NCBI GenBank assembly: GCA_023411035.1
Contig: JAEYPE010000169.1
Coordinates: 1 to 41,011, forward strand
DNA length: 41,011 nt
Direction: 5' to 3'
From: Pseudomonadota bacterium
Lineage (GTDB): Bacteria > Pseudomonadota > Alphaproteobacteria > Azospirillales > Azospirillaceae
Position 1 is the first letter of the stretch, and each line of letters starts with the position of its first letter. Below, in pieces: positions 24,696-32,609 of the stretch. The notes beneath the pieces were generated by a model. The model did no database searches and was not told the origin of the DNA. It saw nothing but the letters and a program-made list of their open reading frames with translations. The translations under genes were made by a program, and so were the position numbers.

Positions 24696-25688
24696 TCACG
24701 GCTGATAAGCCTTCACCACCAATTCACCCGCGACGATCTTCCGCCTGGCCTCCTCGACGGCCTTTTCCATGTCCGCCGTGACCAGCTTCCGGTTGTTCTC
24801 GTCGAGCGCGTAGCCGACGCCCTCCTCCTTCAGCCCGACGACGCGGTGGCCGGGCGCCCAGGTGCCCTCCTTGGCGGTCTTCATGCAGTCGTAGACGGTC
24901 ACGTCCACCCGCTTGACCATTGAGGTCAGGACCTTGCCCGGATGTATCCAATTCTGGTTGCTGTCCACCCCGACGCCCAGCTTCCCGGCGTCCGCCGCGG
25001 CCTGGAGCACGCCGAGACCGGTCGCCCCCGCCGCCGCGAAGACCACGTCGGCGCCGCGCCCGAACTGGCTCTTGGCCAGTTCCGCCCCGCGGGTGGGGTC
25101 GTTCCAGGCGGCGGGGGTGGTGCCCGTCATGTTCGTGAAGACCTCCCCCTCCGCCTTCACATGGCGCACGCCCTGCTCGTAGCCGGTCAGGAAGTTGCGG
25201 ATCAGCGGGATGTCCATGCCCCCGACGAAACCGACCTTCCCGGTCTGCGAGGCCATGGCCGCCAGCATCCCGACGAGGAAGGAGCCCTCATGCTCCTTGA
25301 AGGTCACGGACTGGACGTTGGGCCGGTCCAGCTTGTCGTCGATCAGGCAGAATTTCGTGTCGGGAAATTCCCGCGACACCTTGCCCACGGCGGCGGACTG
25401 GGAGAAGCCGACCGCCGTGATGACGGTGGCGCCACGCCGCGCCATGTTGCGCAGCGCCTGCTCGCGCTGGCCCTCGCTGGTGACCTCGAACTCGCGGTAG
25501 ACGATCCCGGTTTCCTTCTTGAAGCGCTCCGCCCCGTTGTAGGCCGCCTCGTTGAAGGATTTGTCGAACTTGCCGCCTTGGTCGAACACCACCGCCGGCA
25601 TGAACTCGTCCGCCGCCAGCGCGGTGCCCGCGGCGGGAGCAACCGCCGCCGTCAGCGAAAGGGCCAGGACCGTCAGAATGCGCTTCAT
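24696..25688 (-). CDS. Bmp/Med-family nucleoside-binding periplasmic protein
   Basis: A 330-residue binding protein of the Bmp (basic membrane protein/PnrA) family, whose members bind purine and other nucleosides. A Sec signal peptide spans residues 1-26 (cleavage after ALA). Family landmarks follow: VVFDQGGKFDKSFNEAAYNGA, FSQSAAVGKVSREFPDTKF, KVGFVGGMDIPLIRNF, WNDPTRGAELAKSQF, DVVFAAAGATGLGVL and GVDSNQNWIHPGKVLTSMVK. No lipobox Cys is present, so the protein is soluble periplasmic. ATG 25688 lies eight bases from a GGAG; an ATG two codons upstream (25694) is too close to that site. It is the first gene of the nucleoside operon, and its position before transporter and catabolic genes supports the nucleoside assignment. 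Confidence 0.94.
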   Translation of the reverse strand: MKRILTVLALSLTAAVAPAAGTALAADEFMPAVVFDQGGKFDKSFNEAAYNGAERFKKETGIVYREFEVTSEGQREQALRNMARRGATVITAVGFSQSAAVGKVSREFPDTKFCLIDDKLDRPNVQSVTFKEHEGSFLVGMLAAMASQTGKVGFVGGMDIPLIRNFLTGYEQGVRHVKAEGEVFTNMTGTTPAAWNDPTRGAELAKSQFGRGADVVFAAAGATGLGVLQAAADAGKLGVGVDSNQNWIHPGKVLTSMVKRVDVTVYDCMKTAKEGTWAPGHRVVGLKEEGVGYALDENNRKLVTADMEKAVEEARRKIVAGELVVKAYQP

Positions 25689-25810
25689 CGCCATCGCTCC
25701 GCTTTCCCGTTCCGGATCGCCCGCTCGCCGGGTCGTGGAAGGCAGGATAACCGCTCCTCCCCCCGCAAGACAGGGGGCTTGCCGCCGCAGGCCACGGCCG
25801 AACGGCACCT

Positions 25811-25838
25811 CTTATGGGAACGCCCTTATGGGAACGCC
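25811..25838 (+). repeat. Perfect 14-bp tandem duplication upstream of lysE
   Basis: CTTATGGGAACGCC occurs twice head to tail (25811-25824 and 25825-25838) in the divergent region between the Bmp and LysE genes. It ends two bases before the TTGACG of the candidate lysE promoter. Confidence 0.85.
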
Positions 25839-25840
25839 GG

Positions 25841-25869
25841 TTGACGGAAGGACGATGGGCGGCTATCAC
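25841..25869 (+). promoter_or_regulatory. Candidate sigma70-type promoter for the LysE-family gene
   Basis: TTGACG (25841-25846), a 17-base spacer and TATCAC (25864-25869), about 58 bases before the GTG start of the LysE-family gene. Confidence 0.45.
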
Positions 25870-25927
25870 GCCCGCCATCCGCCCAATCCAATCGGGCGAA
25901 TCTCACACATCGGATGAGGTGGTCGGC

Positions 25928-26581
25928 GTGCATGGACTGGTGGTGCTGCTGCAAGGCATCGTCCTTGGAATCGCCATCGCCGCCCCCGTCGGCCCCATCG
26001 GCCTGCTCTGCATCCGCCGGACGCTTCAGCACGGGCCGCTGATGGGGTTCTTCACCGGCTTCGGCGCCGCGGTGGCCGACACCATCTACGGCGCCATCGC
26101 CGCCTTCGGCGTCTCCGCGGCGCTGGACTTCCTCCAGGGGCACGAGATCGCCTTCCAACTCGTCGGCGGCATCTTCCTGATCGTGGTCGCCATCCGCACC
26201 TTCCGCCAGAAGCCGGAGGAGGAGGAGCGCGAGGCCGCCCGCGCGCCCGACACGCCGTCCTTCCTGGGCGGCTTCATGACCGGACTGTCGCTGACCCTGA
26301 CCAACCCCGCGACCATCATGGCCTTCATCGCCATCTTCGCCGGCTTCGGGCTGGGTGGAAATCTGGGGCAGGTGGACGCCTCCACCTTGGTGGCGGGCGT
26401 CTTCACCGGCGCATCGCTGTGGTGGCTCGCCTTGTCCATGGGGGTCGCCGCCGTGCGTCACCGCATCTCCGACCAGGGGCTGACCCGGCTGAATCACTGC
26501 ACGGGGGTGGCGCTGGCGGGCTTCGGCATCTGGGCGCTCGGCATGGCCTTCACGGGCATGGCCGGCTGGGCCATGGGCTGA
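25928..26581 (+). CDS. LysE-family amino acid/metabolite exporter
   Basis: A 217-residue membrane protein with about six hydrophobic segments and the LysE/RhtB signatures: GIAIAAPVGPIGLLCIRRTL near the N-terminus (family G-x-x-x-GP-G), GFFTGFGAAVADTIYG and, in the second half, GFMTGLSLTLTNPATIMAF. The charged loop between (about residues 95-115, EEEEREAARAPD) is cytoplasmic in relatives. The family exports amino acids or related compounds; the substrate is not readable. GTG 25928 is chosen because the family N-terminus begins there and GAGGTGG lies upstream; the open frame extends further back without similarity. It is convergent with the DedA gene with two bases between stops. Confidence 0.9.
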   Translation: MHGLVVLLQGIVLGIAIAAPVGPIGLLCIRRTLQHGPLMGFFTGFGAAVADTIYGAIAAFGVSAALDFLQGHEIAFQLVGGIFLIVVAIRTFRQKPEEEEREAARAPDTPSFLGGFMTGLSLTLTNPATIMAFIAIFAGFGLGGNLGQVDASTLVAGVFTGASLWWLALSMGVAAVRHRISDQGLTRLNHCTGVALAGFGIWALGMAFTGMAGWAMG

Positions 26582-26583
26582 AC

Positions 26584-27246
26584 TCACGGGCTGAGCGGCG
26601 CATCAGCCGCCGGGCGACCTCCCGACTTCCGGGCGCGGCGGATGCCATGGAAATGGCTGAACAGACGGTACAGGTACAGCCCGACCAGGACGACCAGCAG
26701 CCCCACGGTGAAATACCCCACCAGGCGGTGCGCGAAGGGCCAGCGGGACAGCGTGTAGCCGGTCCAGGCGAGCAGCAGGGTCCACAGGATCGACCCCGCT
26801 CCGGAATAGAGGCAATAGAGCGGGATCGGCATCCGGCAGGCCCCCGCGGGGATGGAGATCAGCGTCCGCACCCCCGGCACCGGCTGGGTCAGGAACACGG
26901 CGAGTCCGCCATGCTTGCCGAACCAATCCGTACTCCGCCGGACCTTTCCAGGGTGGATGGTCAGCCAGTGGCCATGGCGTTTCAGAAAGGATTCCAGCCG
27001 CTCGCGGCCCATCAGGCGGCTGGGCAGGAACCAGACCAGTTGCCCGGCCAACGACCCCAGCCCGCCGGCCAGGGCGACTCCGAACAGACTGTATTCACCC
27101 TGCGCCGCCGCGATTCCGGCCAATGGAATGACCGATTCCGCCGGAATTGGCGGAACCACCCGCGCCAGGACCAGAAGCAGGAAAATGCCCACGTAATTCA
27201 TCGTGTGCATTACGTCCACCAGCCAATTGGTCAACCCGCCCGCCAT
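26584..27246 (-). CDS. DedA-family membrane protein
   Basis: A 220-residue DedA (SNARE-associated/VTT) protein. The family features are LARVVPPIPAESVIPLAG with the conserved Glu in the first re-entrant region (about residues 26-43), GSLAGQLVWFLPSRLMG, and the second motif FLTQPVPGVRTLISIPAGACRM with the essential Arg. It has four to five membrane segments and a basic C-terminal tail. Members act in envelope lipid flipping (undecaprenyl-phosphate or phospholipid recycling); the specific role here is unknown. ATG 27246 begins the similarity. The upstream extension runs toward the insertion sequence and is not family-like. The IS left end lies 103 bases upstream of the start and could affect its promoter. 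Confidence 0.93.
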   Translation of the reverse strand: MAGGLTNWLVDVMHTMNYVGIFLLLVLARVVPPIPAESVIPLAGIAAAQGEYSLFGVALAGGLGSLAGQLVWFLPSRLMGRERLESFLKRHGHWLTIHPGKVRRSTDWFGKHGGLAVFLTQPVPGVRTLISIPAGACRMPIPLYCLYSGAGSILWTLLLAWTGYTLSRWPFAHRLVGYFTVGLLVVLVGLYLYRLFSHFHGIRRARKSGGRPAADAPLSP

Positions 27247-27349
27247 CTCTGTCCACCAGGGAATTTTCACCCCTCGGAAACAGGACACATCGGCCCGCGG
27301 TTCCTGGAATCCTTCGTTCGGAGAAAGCGCGAGGTGGATCGGTCCCCGG

Positions 27350-27362
27350 CAGGGCCATGCAG
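27350..27362 (+). repeat. IS left inverted repeat
   Basis: CAGGGCCATGCAG, 12 of 13 bases complementary to the right end at 28561-28573. Confidence 0.75.
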
Positions 27363-27457
27363 TTCTCCGGTCAGCTTGAGCGTGACCACGTGAGGTGTTG
27401 AGCGGCACGATACGACGGAGATGCTGTTGAAGCGGGATTTCCAGTTTGGAGCCGCTG

Positions 27458-28557
27458 ATGGTGCCGTTTGCCGCCCTGCTTGCCGCACTCGATGATATGG
27501 ACGATCCACGCCGTCCCCAGGGGCGGCGCTACTCGATGTGCCACCTGCTGCTGTTCTCAGTGCTCGCCGTCCTGGCCGGGGCGACCTCGTACCAGAGCAT
27601 CATCACCTTCATGGCCGTCCACCGCGAGCGGCTGAATGCCACGTTCGGCGCCCGGTTCCGGCGTGCCCCGGCGGTGAACGCGTTGCGCCACCTGTTCGTG
27701 GCACTCGATTCCGACGCCCTGGAAGGCGCCTTTCGGCGCCACGCCCGCCACCTGGACGAGGCCACGGCGCCGGAGGGCAAGCGAACCGTCGCGCTCGACG
27801 GCAAGACGCTGCGCAGCAGTTTCGACCATCTGCACGACCGCACAACGGCGCACGTGCTGAGCGCGTCCGCCAGCGACGCGGCGCTGATCCTCACCCACCA
27901 GGAGGTCGCCGCCGCGCCGGAGGAGATAGGCGGGCTCCAGAGCCTCATCGCGGACCTCGGCGTGAGCGGCGTCCTCTTCACGGCCGATGCTCTGCACTGC
28001 CAAAAAACGCCTTTGTCCAGGCGGCTGCGACCGGCAATGCCCTGCTGCTCCGGGTGAAGGGCAATCAACCCAGGCTGCACGATGCGCTCAGCAGCCTGTG
28101 CCAGTCCCAGACCCCGATCACTGTTCTGGAGACGACAGACCGCCGCCGCCATGGCCGTCAGGAGCGTCGGCGCGTCGAGGTCTTCGCGGTTGGCGACGCC
28201 CTTGATGGTGATTGGAAACCGCTCGTCGCCTGCGTGGTCCGGGTGTCGCGGCTCACCTCCTGAAGGACACGCGCTCGGGCCTGTGGCCGACGCGCGAGGA
28301 AACCGGCCTTTACCACCCTCGACGCCCCAACCGCCGCCCGCGCTATCCGCGGCCACTGGGGCATTGAAAACCGGGACCATTATGTCCGGGACGTCGCCCT
28401 GGCCGAGGATGCCAGCCGCATCCGACCAGGCAGCATGGCCCGCGTCCGCTCCTTCGCTCTCAACATCCTGCGCGCCAACGGCGTCGAAAACGTCCGGCAG
28501 GCTCTCTACAGCAACGCTCTCAACCTGGATCGGCTGCTCGCCCTCGGCGCCTCATGA
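27458..28557 (+). pseudogene. ISAs1-family transposase, frameshifted
   Basis: Conceptual joining of frames gives a full-length DDE transposase of the ISAs1 family (about 365 residues). The N-terminal frame (ATG 27458) carries DDMDDPRRPQGRRYSM and KRTVALDGKTLRSSF (first catalytic Asp region); after the first shift come ADALHCQK and LLLRVKGNQP; the C-terminus has AIRGHWGIENRDHYVRDV (catalytic Glu region) and FALNILRANGVENV. Reading moves to another frame at an A6 run (28002-28007), again at a TGA stop (28261-28263, where one missing C would restore SLKDTRSGLW), and back at about 28315. Three lesions indicate decay, not programmed frameshifting. Confidence 0.9.
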
Positions 28558-28560
28558 AAC

Positions 28561-28573
28561 CTGCATGGCACTG
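28561..28573 (-). repeat. IS right inverted repeat
   Basis: CTGCATGGCACTG on the plus strand, inverted relative to the left end at 27350-27362; it begins three bases after the transposase stop. Confidence 0.75.
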
Positions 28574-28608
28574 GGGCCCCGACCGGCGCCCCTCCGCCGG
28601 CAGCGGAT

Positions 28609-29031
28609 TCAGCGCCCATACTGCCCCGCCGTTGTGGGGAATTCGCCCCCGAAGCCCGAGCTGCCACGGAACGGCTCATGGAGTGGCAGGGCCGCATCGC
28701 GCCGACGGTATTGGAGATCTCGCTCCTCCACATCCTGGTGGCGCTGGCGGATGCGGTCTGCCTGCCATTCCCAGAAGCCGCCGCCGGTATCGGTGAGCTC
28801 TCCCCAGCCGCGCGCCGGCCGGGTGCGGATCAGCCACGGATCGCCAAGCGCGACCACCGGGCCGAGCACTGTCCGGTCGTCGGGCGCCGGCGTCAAATTG
28901 CCGGTGTAATGCGGGCCGCCGAAAGCGTCACGGTAGGTATCGTAGGGTGTGATTCCCTGACCCAGCGTCAAGGATGGAAGCAGGACGGTGAGCGCGCCGG
29001 CAAGGAAGAGAAGGGAAGCGATGCTGGTCAT
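28609..29031 (-). CDS. Small secreted protein of unknown function
   Basis: A 140-residue protein with an N-terminal signal peptide (MTSIASLLFLAGALTVLLPSLTLGQG, cleavage probably after a small residue near 24-26). It is followed by a hydrophilic, Pro/Gly/Arg-rich region with no recognisable domain (PYDTYRDAFGGPHYTGNLTPAPDD; GGGFWEWQADRIRQRH). There are no Cys residues in the mature part. ATG 29031 is preferred because AGGGGGG lies seven bases upstream and the hydrophobic segment starts right after it; longer in-frame starts exist at 29058. The stop lies 35 bases from the IS right end, so the insertion apparently landed just downstream of this gene. Confidence 0.6.
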   Translation of the reverse strand: MTSIASLLFLAGALTVLLPSLTLGQGITPYDTYRDAFGGPHYTGNLTPAPDDRTVLGPVVALGDPWLIRTRPARGWGELTDTGGGFWEWQADRIRQRHQDVEERDLQYRRRDAALPLHEPFRGSSGFGGEFPTTAGQYGR

Positions 29032-29071
29032 GGCCGAACCCCCCTGTCGGTCCATCATTGCCCTTCCCATT

Positions 29072-29120
29072 ATTACCCTCTGCGCGCCGCCGTCCTGCCC
29101 AGGCGCGCAGAGGCGGTAAT
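29072..29120. repeat. Long imperfect inverted repeat between mrdA and the small secreted gene
   Basis: ATTACC (29072-29077) plus CTCTGCGCGCC (29078-29088) pair with GGCGCGCAGAG (29102-29112) and, after a two-base bulge, GGTAAT (29115-29120). The stem has 17 pairs around a 13-base loop, with no T-run on either side. A second, smaller one, GCAGTT-TCAG-AACTGC, lies at 29177-29192. One may act as end-of-operon structure for the mre-mrdA transcript. Confidence 0.7.
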
Positions 29121-29217
29121 CGCAATGCGACAGGCACGCCGACCTGCTACAAGAATCGGTGCATCGAAATTTGCCAGCAGTTTCAGAACTGCATGGCCCT
29201 GCGGTCCCCGGTGGGCC

Positions 29218-31095
29218 TCAGCCCCGGCTGCCGCCCGGCGACGGGGGCGGCGGGGCGCCTTCCGCGACGGCGGCGCGGCCCGGATCGCGTTTCTGGCATT
29301 CCAGCAGGATGTCGCGCGCAATGGGCGCCGCCGCGGTGGAGCCGCCGCCGCCATGCTCCACGAACACCGCGCAGGCGTAGCGCGGGGAACTGACCGGCGC
29401 GTAGGATATGAACAGTGCGTGGTCGCGCTCCCGCCAGGGCAGATCCTCGTTCTTCTTCACGCCCGTGCTGCGCTCCGCCATGGTGATGCGGCGCACCTGG
29501 GCGGAGCCCGTCTTGCCGGCCATCTCATAGCCCGGTTCGGTGATGCGCGACTTGTAGGCGGTTCCGTTCGGGGCGTTGGTCACCTCGTAGAGGCCACGCA
29601 GGACGAGATCCAGATTCTCCTTCTTCACCCCGATCGGCGGCCAGCTGGTCTGCTCCCCCGAGACGGACTTGATCTGCTTGGTCAAATGGGGCTTCACGGC
29701 GAAACCGCCGTTGGCCAGCCGCGCGGTCATGGCGACGAGTTGCATCGGGGTAGACAGCACGAAGCCCTGACCAATGGCCGCGATCAACGTCTCGCCCTGC
29801 GCCCAGGGCTTGCCCAGCGCCCCCTTCTTCCACTCGATGGAGGGGATCAGGCCGGGCCGCTCGTGCGGCAGGTCGAGCCCGGTCAACTGCCCCATGTCGA
29901 AGCGGTGGGCCATCTCGGCGATGCGGTCGATGCCGATGCGCCGCGACACGTCGTAGAACCACACGTCGCAGGAATGGCGCAGCGCGCCGACCACATCCAT
30001 CGTGCCGTGCCCGCCCTTCTTCCAGCAGTGGAAGCGGTGGTCGCCCAGATCCATGTGGCCCGGACAGAAGACGGTGTGGTTGCGGCTGACCAGCCCCGAT
30101 TCCAGCGCCGCCAGCGCCACCACCGGCTTGAAGGTGGAACCCGGCGGGTATTGCCCGGCCACCGCCTTGTTGCTCAGCGGTGTCGCCTGGTTGGACAGCA
30201 GTTCCTCCCACAGCTCGGCGCTGATGCCCATGGTGAACTGGTTGGGGTCGTAGCTGGGGTGGGAGCACAGGGCGTAGATGCCGCCGGTGTGCACATCCAT
30301 CACCACCGCGGCGGCGCTGACCTCCTGCGCCAGCCGTTGCTGCACGAACTTCTGAAGACCGATGTCGATGGTGAGCTGGACCTCGCGGCCCGGTTGCCCC
30401 TCGTCGCGCGACAGTTCGCGGATGACGCGCCCGACCGCGTTGACCTCAAGCTGGCTGGTGCCCGCCGTACCGCGCAGCGCCTTCTCGTGATACTTCTCCA
30501 TCCCGGCCTTGCCGATGCGGAAGCCCGGCAGAGACAGCACGGGATCGCCGTTCAGCTCCGCCTCCGACACGGCGCCGACATAGCCGAGGATGTGGGCGGT
30601 CGCCTCCGCCTCCGGATAATGTCGGATTTCGCCCACCTCGATGGAGACGCCCGGCAGATCCGGCGTGTTCATCTCGATGGTGGCGACCTGCTCCCAGGTC
30701 AGGTTCTCGCGCACGGTGACCGGAACGAAGCGGCGCTTGCGGTGCAACTCGCGCATCACGCGGCGCCGGTCGGAGTCCGTCAGCGGGACGATTTTGGACA
30801 CCTTGTCCAGCGTCTCCTGGATGTTGCGCGTGCGCTCCGACACCACGACGACGCGGTAATTCTGCTGGTTCATCGCCAGCGGCGCACCGAACCGGTCCAC
30901 GATGGTGCCGCGCGACGGGGCGACCAGCCGTAGGCTGATGCGGTTCTCCTCCGCCAGCATGGTGTAGCGTGCGGACTCCACCACCTGGAGGTAATAGAGC
31001 CGCCCGACCAGCGCGGACAGACCGGCGAGCTTCAACCCGCCCAGCACGGCGGCGCGGCGGGTCAGCAGGCGGTAGCGGTCGGTGTCGCGGTCCAT
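29218..31095 (-). CDS. mrdA: Penicillin-binding protein 2 (peptidoglycan transpeptidase)
   Basis: A 625-residue class B PBP: short cytoplasmic N-terminus, one membrane anchor (about residues 15-37), dimerisation domain, then the transpeptidase domain. The active-site motifs are STFK (Ser320, in GQYPPGSTFKP), SCD (Ser375, the PBP2-type variant of SxN) and KTG (Lys528, in MAGKTGSAQV). It cross-links peptidoglycan during cell elongation with MreBCD and RodA. The C-terminal tail is Pro/Gly-rich. ATG 31095 is preferred over a TTG three codons upstream. It is the fourth gene of mreB-mreC-mreD-mrdA, 45 bases after mreD; rodA, which often follows, is absent and the next gene is a small secreted protein. 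Confidence 0.97.
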   Translation of the reverse strand: MDRDTDRYRLLTRRAAVLGGLKLAGLSALVGRLYYLQVVESARYTMLAEENRISLRLVAPSRGTIVDRFGAPLAMNQQNYRVVVVSERTRNIQETLDKVSKIVPLTDSDRRRVMRELHRKRRFVPVTVRENLTWEQVATIEMNTPDLPGVSIEVGEIRHYPEAEATAHILGYVGAVSEAELNGDPVLSLPGFRIGKAGMEKYHEKALRGTAGTSQLEVNAVGRVIRELSRDEGQPGREVQLTIDIGLQKFVQQRLAQEVSAAAVVMDVHTGGIYALCSHPSYDPNQFTMGISAELWEELLSNQATPLSNKAVAGQYPPGSTFKPVVALAALESGLVSRNHTVFCPGHMDLGDHRFHCWKKGGHGTMDVVGALRHSCDVWFYDVSRRIGIDRIAEMAHRFDMGQLTGLDLPHERPGLIPSIEWKKGALGKPWAQGETLIAAIGQGFVLSTPMQLVAMTARLANGGFAVKPHLTKQIKSVSGEQTSWPPIGVKKENLDLVLRGLYEVTNAPNGTAYKSRITEPGYEMAGKTGSAQVRRITMAERSTGVKKNEDLPWRERDHALFISYAPVSSPRYACAVFVEHGGGGSTAAAPIARDILLECQKRDPGRAAVAEGAPPPPSPGGSRG

Positions 31096-31140
31096 CGCAA
31101 TCAAAGGCCCATCATCCCCTGCCAGATCATCCCGACCACA

Positions 31141-31653
31141 TCATCCCTGAAGAAAGGCGCGATGGACGCGGATCAGCATCCAGGCGACCGCCGGGAAGAA
31201 CGCAATGGTCAGCAGCGCCTGGAACAGCGCCGGCTTGAACGGCAGCACCGCCGCCTGAAGCACCGTGAAGGCCAGCCACTGGATGCTGGCCACGCCCATC
31301 ATGACCAGGCTGAAGCCGAACCACATCACGGCGAAGGTGCTGGACACCAGCACGCGCCGCTGGCTGCACACCGCCCAATGGGTCACCACCAGCACGAGCG
31401 CGTTCACCCCCAGCGGCCCCCCGGTCAGCAAATCCTGAAGCAGCCCGATCAGAAAGGCCGTGCCCGGCCCCATCAGATCGGGCCGGTGGATCGCCCAGTA
31501 ATAGACGGCAATGGCGGTCAGAAAGGGCGCCACCGACGCATAGCCGGGCAGCGGCACCGGAATCATCCCGGCCAGCGCGAACATGCTCGTCACCGCGAAG
31601 GGCGCCAGATTCCGCCCTACCTTGTCCAGCCGCTGCCAGAGGGTCAGCGTCAT
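31141..31653 (-). CDS. mreD: Rod shape-determining membrane protein MreD
   Basis: A 170-residue integral membrane protein with five or six hydrophobic segments and the family block FLIGLLQDLLTGGPLGVNALVL (about residues 68-88). Together with MreB and MreC it forms the elongasome scaffold. Its ATG overlaps the mreC stop (ATGA, 31653-31650), a coupling often seen in this operon. Confidence 0.94.
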   Translation of the reverse strand: MTLTLWQRLDKVGRNLAPFAVTSMFALAGMIPVPLPGYASVAPFLTAIAVYYWAIHRPDLMGPGTAFLIGLLQDLLTGGPLGVNALVLVVTHWAVCSQRRVLVSSTFAVMWFGFSLVMMGVASIQWLAFTVLQAAVLPFKPALFQALLTIAFFPAVAWMLIRVHRAFLQG

Positions 31654-32540
31654 TTCGACTCGGACGACAGTTCCGCCTCGCTTCCCGGCAGACTGAACTC
31701 GACCAGTTGCAGGTGTTCCACCCGCGACAGATCGACGTTCGGCTGCACCCGGACGCCACGTTCACCGGCCGAGGACACCACGCCCACCGGCAGGCCCGGC
31801 GGGAACTGCCCGCCATGACCGGAGGTCACCACCCGCTCCCCCACCTGGACCGGCGCTTCGGGCGGCAGGTAGAGAAGCCGGGTCTGGTCGGAATTGTCGC
31901 CCGCCATCACCGCCCGCTGGCGCGAGCGTTCGAGGATCACGGGAATGCGCGTGTTGATGTCGGTCAGCAGAAGAACGCGGGCCGACCATTCCCCCACCTC
32001 GATCACCCGGCCCACCAGCCCGCTGCCGGCGATGGCCGCCTGCCCCTTGCGCACCCCGTCGCGGCGGCCGGCGGTCACCACCAGCGTGCGCAGAAAGGAA
32101 CTGCCGGGAGCGGCGATCACCCGCGCCGTGATGAAGGTGGAGGACGGTTCCGGCGTCGCCTTCAGCAGGGAGCGGAGGCTGTTGTTCTCCGCCTCCAGCC
32201 GCAGGGCCGCCTGCTTCCATTGCAGAAGCCGCGCGTTCTCCGCCTTCAGCCGCTTGTTCTCTTCGAAGGCGTTCTGCACCTCCACCACCGACTCCACCAG
32301 ATGGGCGGCGGTGGCGGCGGGGCGCGAGATCGCGTCCAGGATGGGGGCGAAGGCGTCGGTCACGCGCGCCCGCGCGCTGTCCACCGACAGCGCGTCGATC
32401 TTGCCCACCATCATCAGCGCGACGGAGACGAGCACCAGCAGAAGAAACGAGAAACGCTGGGCGAGCGCCCGCAGAGGGGCGGCAAGGCGTACGACGGAAC
32501 CGGAGTTGCGAGACTTCACAGGATCATCCCGTCCAGGCAC
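31650..32540 (-). CDS. mreC: Rod shape-determining protein MreC
   Basis: A 296-residue protein with a single membrane anchor (about residues 31-47), a coiled coil (about 85-125, rich in Glu/Leu/Asn: EENKRLKAENARLLQWKQAALRLE-like heptads) and a periplasmic beta-barrel domain containing ARVIAAPGSSFLRTL, GLVGRVIEVG and the turn VVTSGHGGQFPPGLPVG. It links the cytoplasmic MreB to periplasmic PBP2. The start is a GTG at 32540 with a G-rich site upstream; an in-frame GTG seven codons later is possible. It lies 69 bases after mreB across a set of hairpins, and overlaps mreD. Confidence 0.95.
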   Translation of the reverse strand: MPGRDDPVKSRNSGSVVRLAAPLRALAQRFSFLLLVLVSVALMMVGKIDALSVDSARARVTDAFAPILDAISRPAATAAHLVESVVEVQNAFEENKRLKAENARLLQWKQAALRLEAENNSLRSLLKATPEPSSTFITARVIAAPGSSFLRTLVVTAGRRDGVRKGQAAIAGSGLVGRVIEVGEWSARVLLLTDINTRIPVILERSRQRAVMAGDNSDQTRLLYLPPEAPVQVGERVVTSGHGGQFPPGLPVGVVSSAGERGVRVQPNVDLSRVEHLQLVEFSLPGSEAELSSESK

Positions 32541-32541
32541 G

Positions 32542-32586
32542 CGGTCGGCCCCCGGTTAAGAAACCGACCGAACGATCTGCCGGGGG
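32542..32586 (-). repeat. Overlapping hairpins between mreB and mreC
   Basis: CGGTCGG (32542-32548) pairs with CCGACCG (32564-32570), and CCCCCGG (32549-32555) pairs with CCGGGGG (32580-32586). The two pairings are mutually exclusive. On the minus strand they lie in the intercistronic leader of mreC, next to its GTG start. Confidence 0.55.
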
Positions 32587-32609
32587 AACCCAATCGAGCA
32601 ATACACCAA

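Larger units (their letters stand above)
27350..28573 (+). mobile_element. ISAs1-family insertion sequence, degenerate
   Basis: A 1224-bp element defined by inverted ends CAGGGCCATGCAG (27350-27362) and CTGCATGGCACTG (28561-28573), matching at 12 of 13 positions, enclosing one broken ISAs1-type transposase. Size and CAG-beginning ends suit this family. The nine bases on either side (GGTCCCCGG at 27341-27349; GGGCCCCGA at 28574-28582) agree at seven positions, consistent with a decayed target duplication. The transposase frameshifts make autonomous movement unlikely. Confidence 0.85.

Noticed and set aside
27999..28010. A6 run in the transposase as a programmed -1 frameshift site
   Set aside because: ISAs1 elements normally encode a single frame, and two further frame breaks downstream could not be rescued by the same event; decay is simpler.
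28678..30933. 751-codon plus-strand frame opposite mrdA
   Set aside because: Antisense shadow; the minus strand encodes PBP2 with intact STFK, SCD and KTG motifs.
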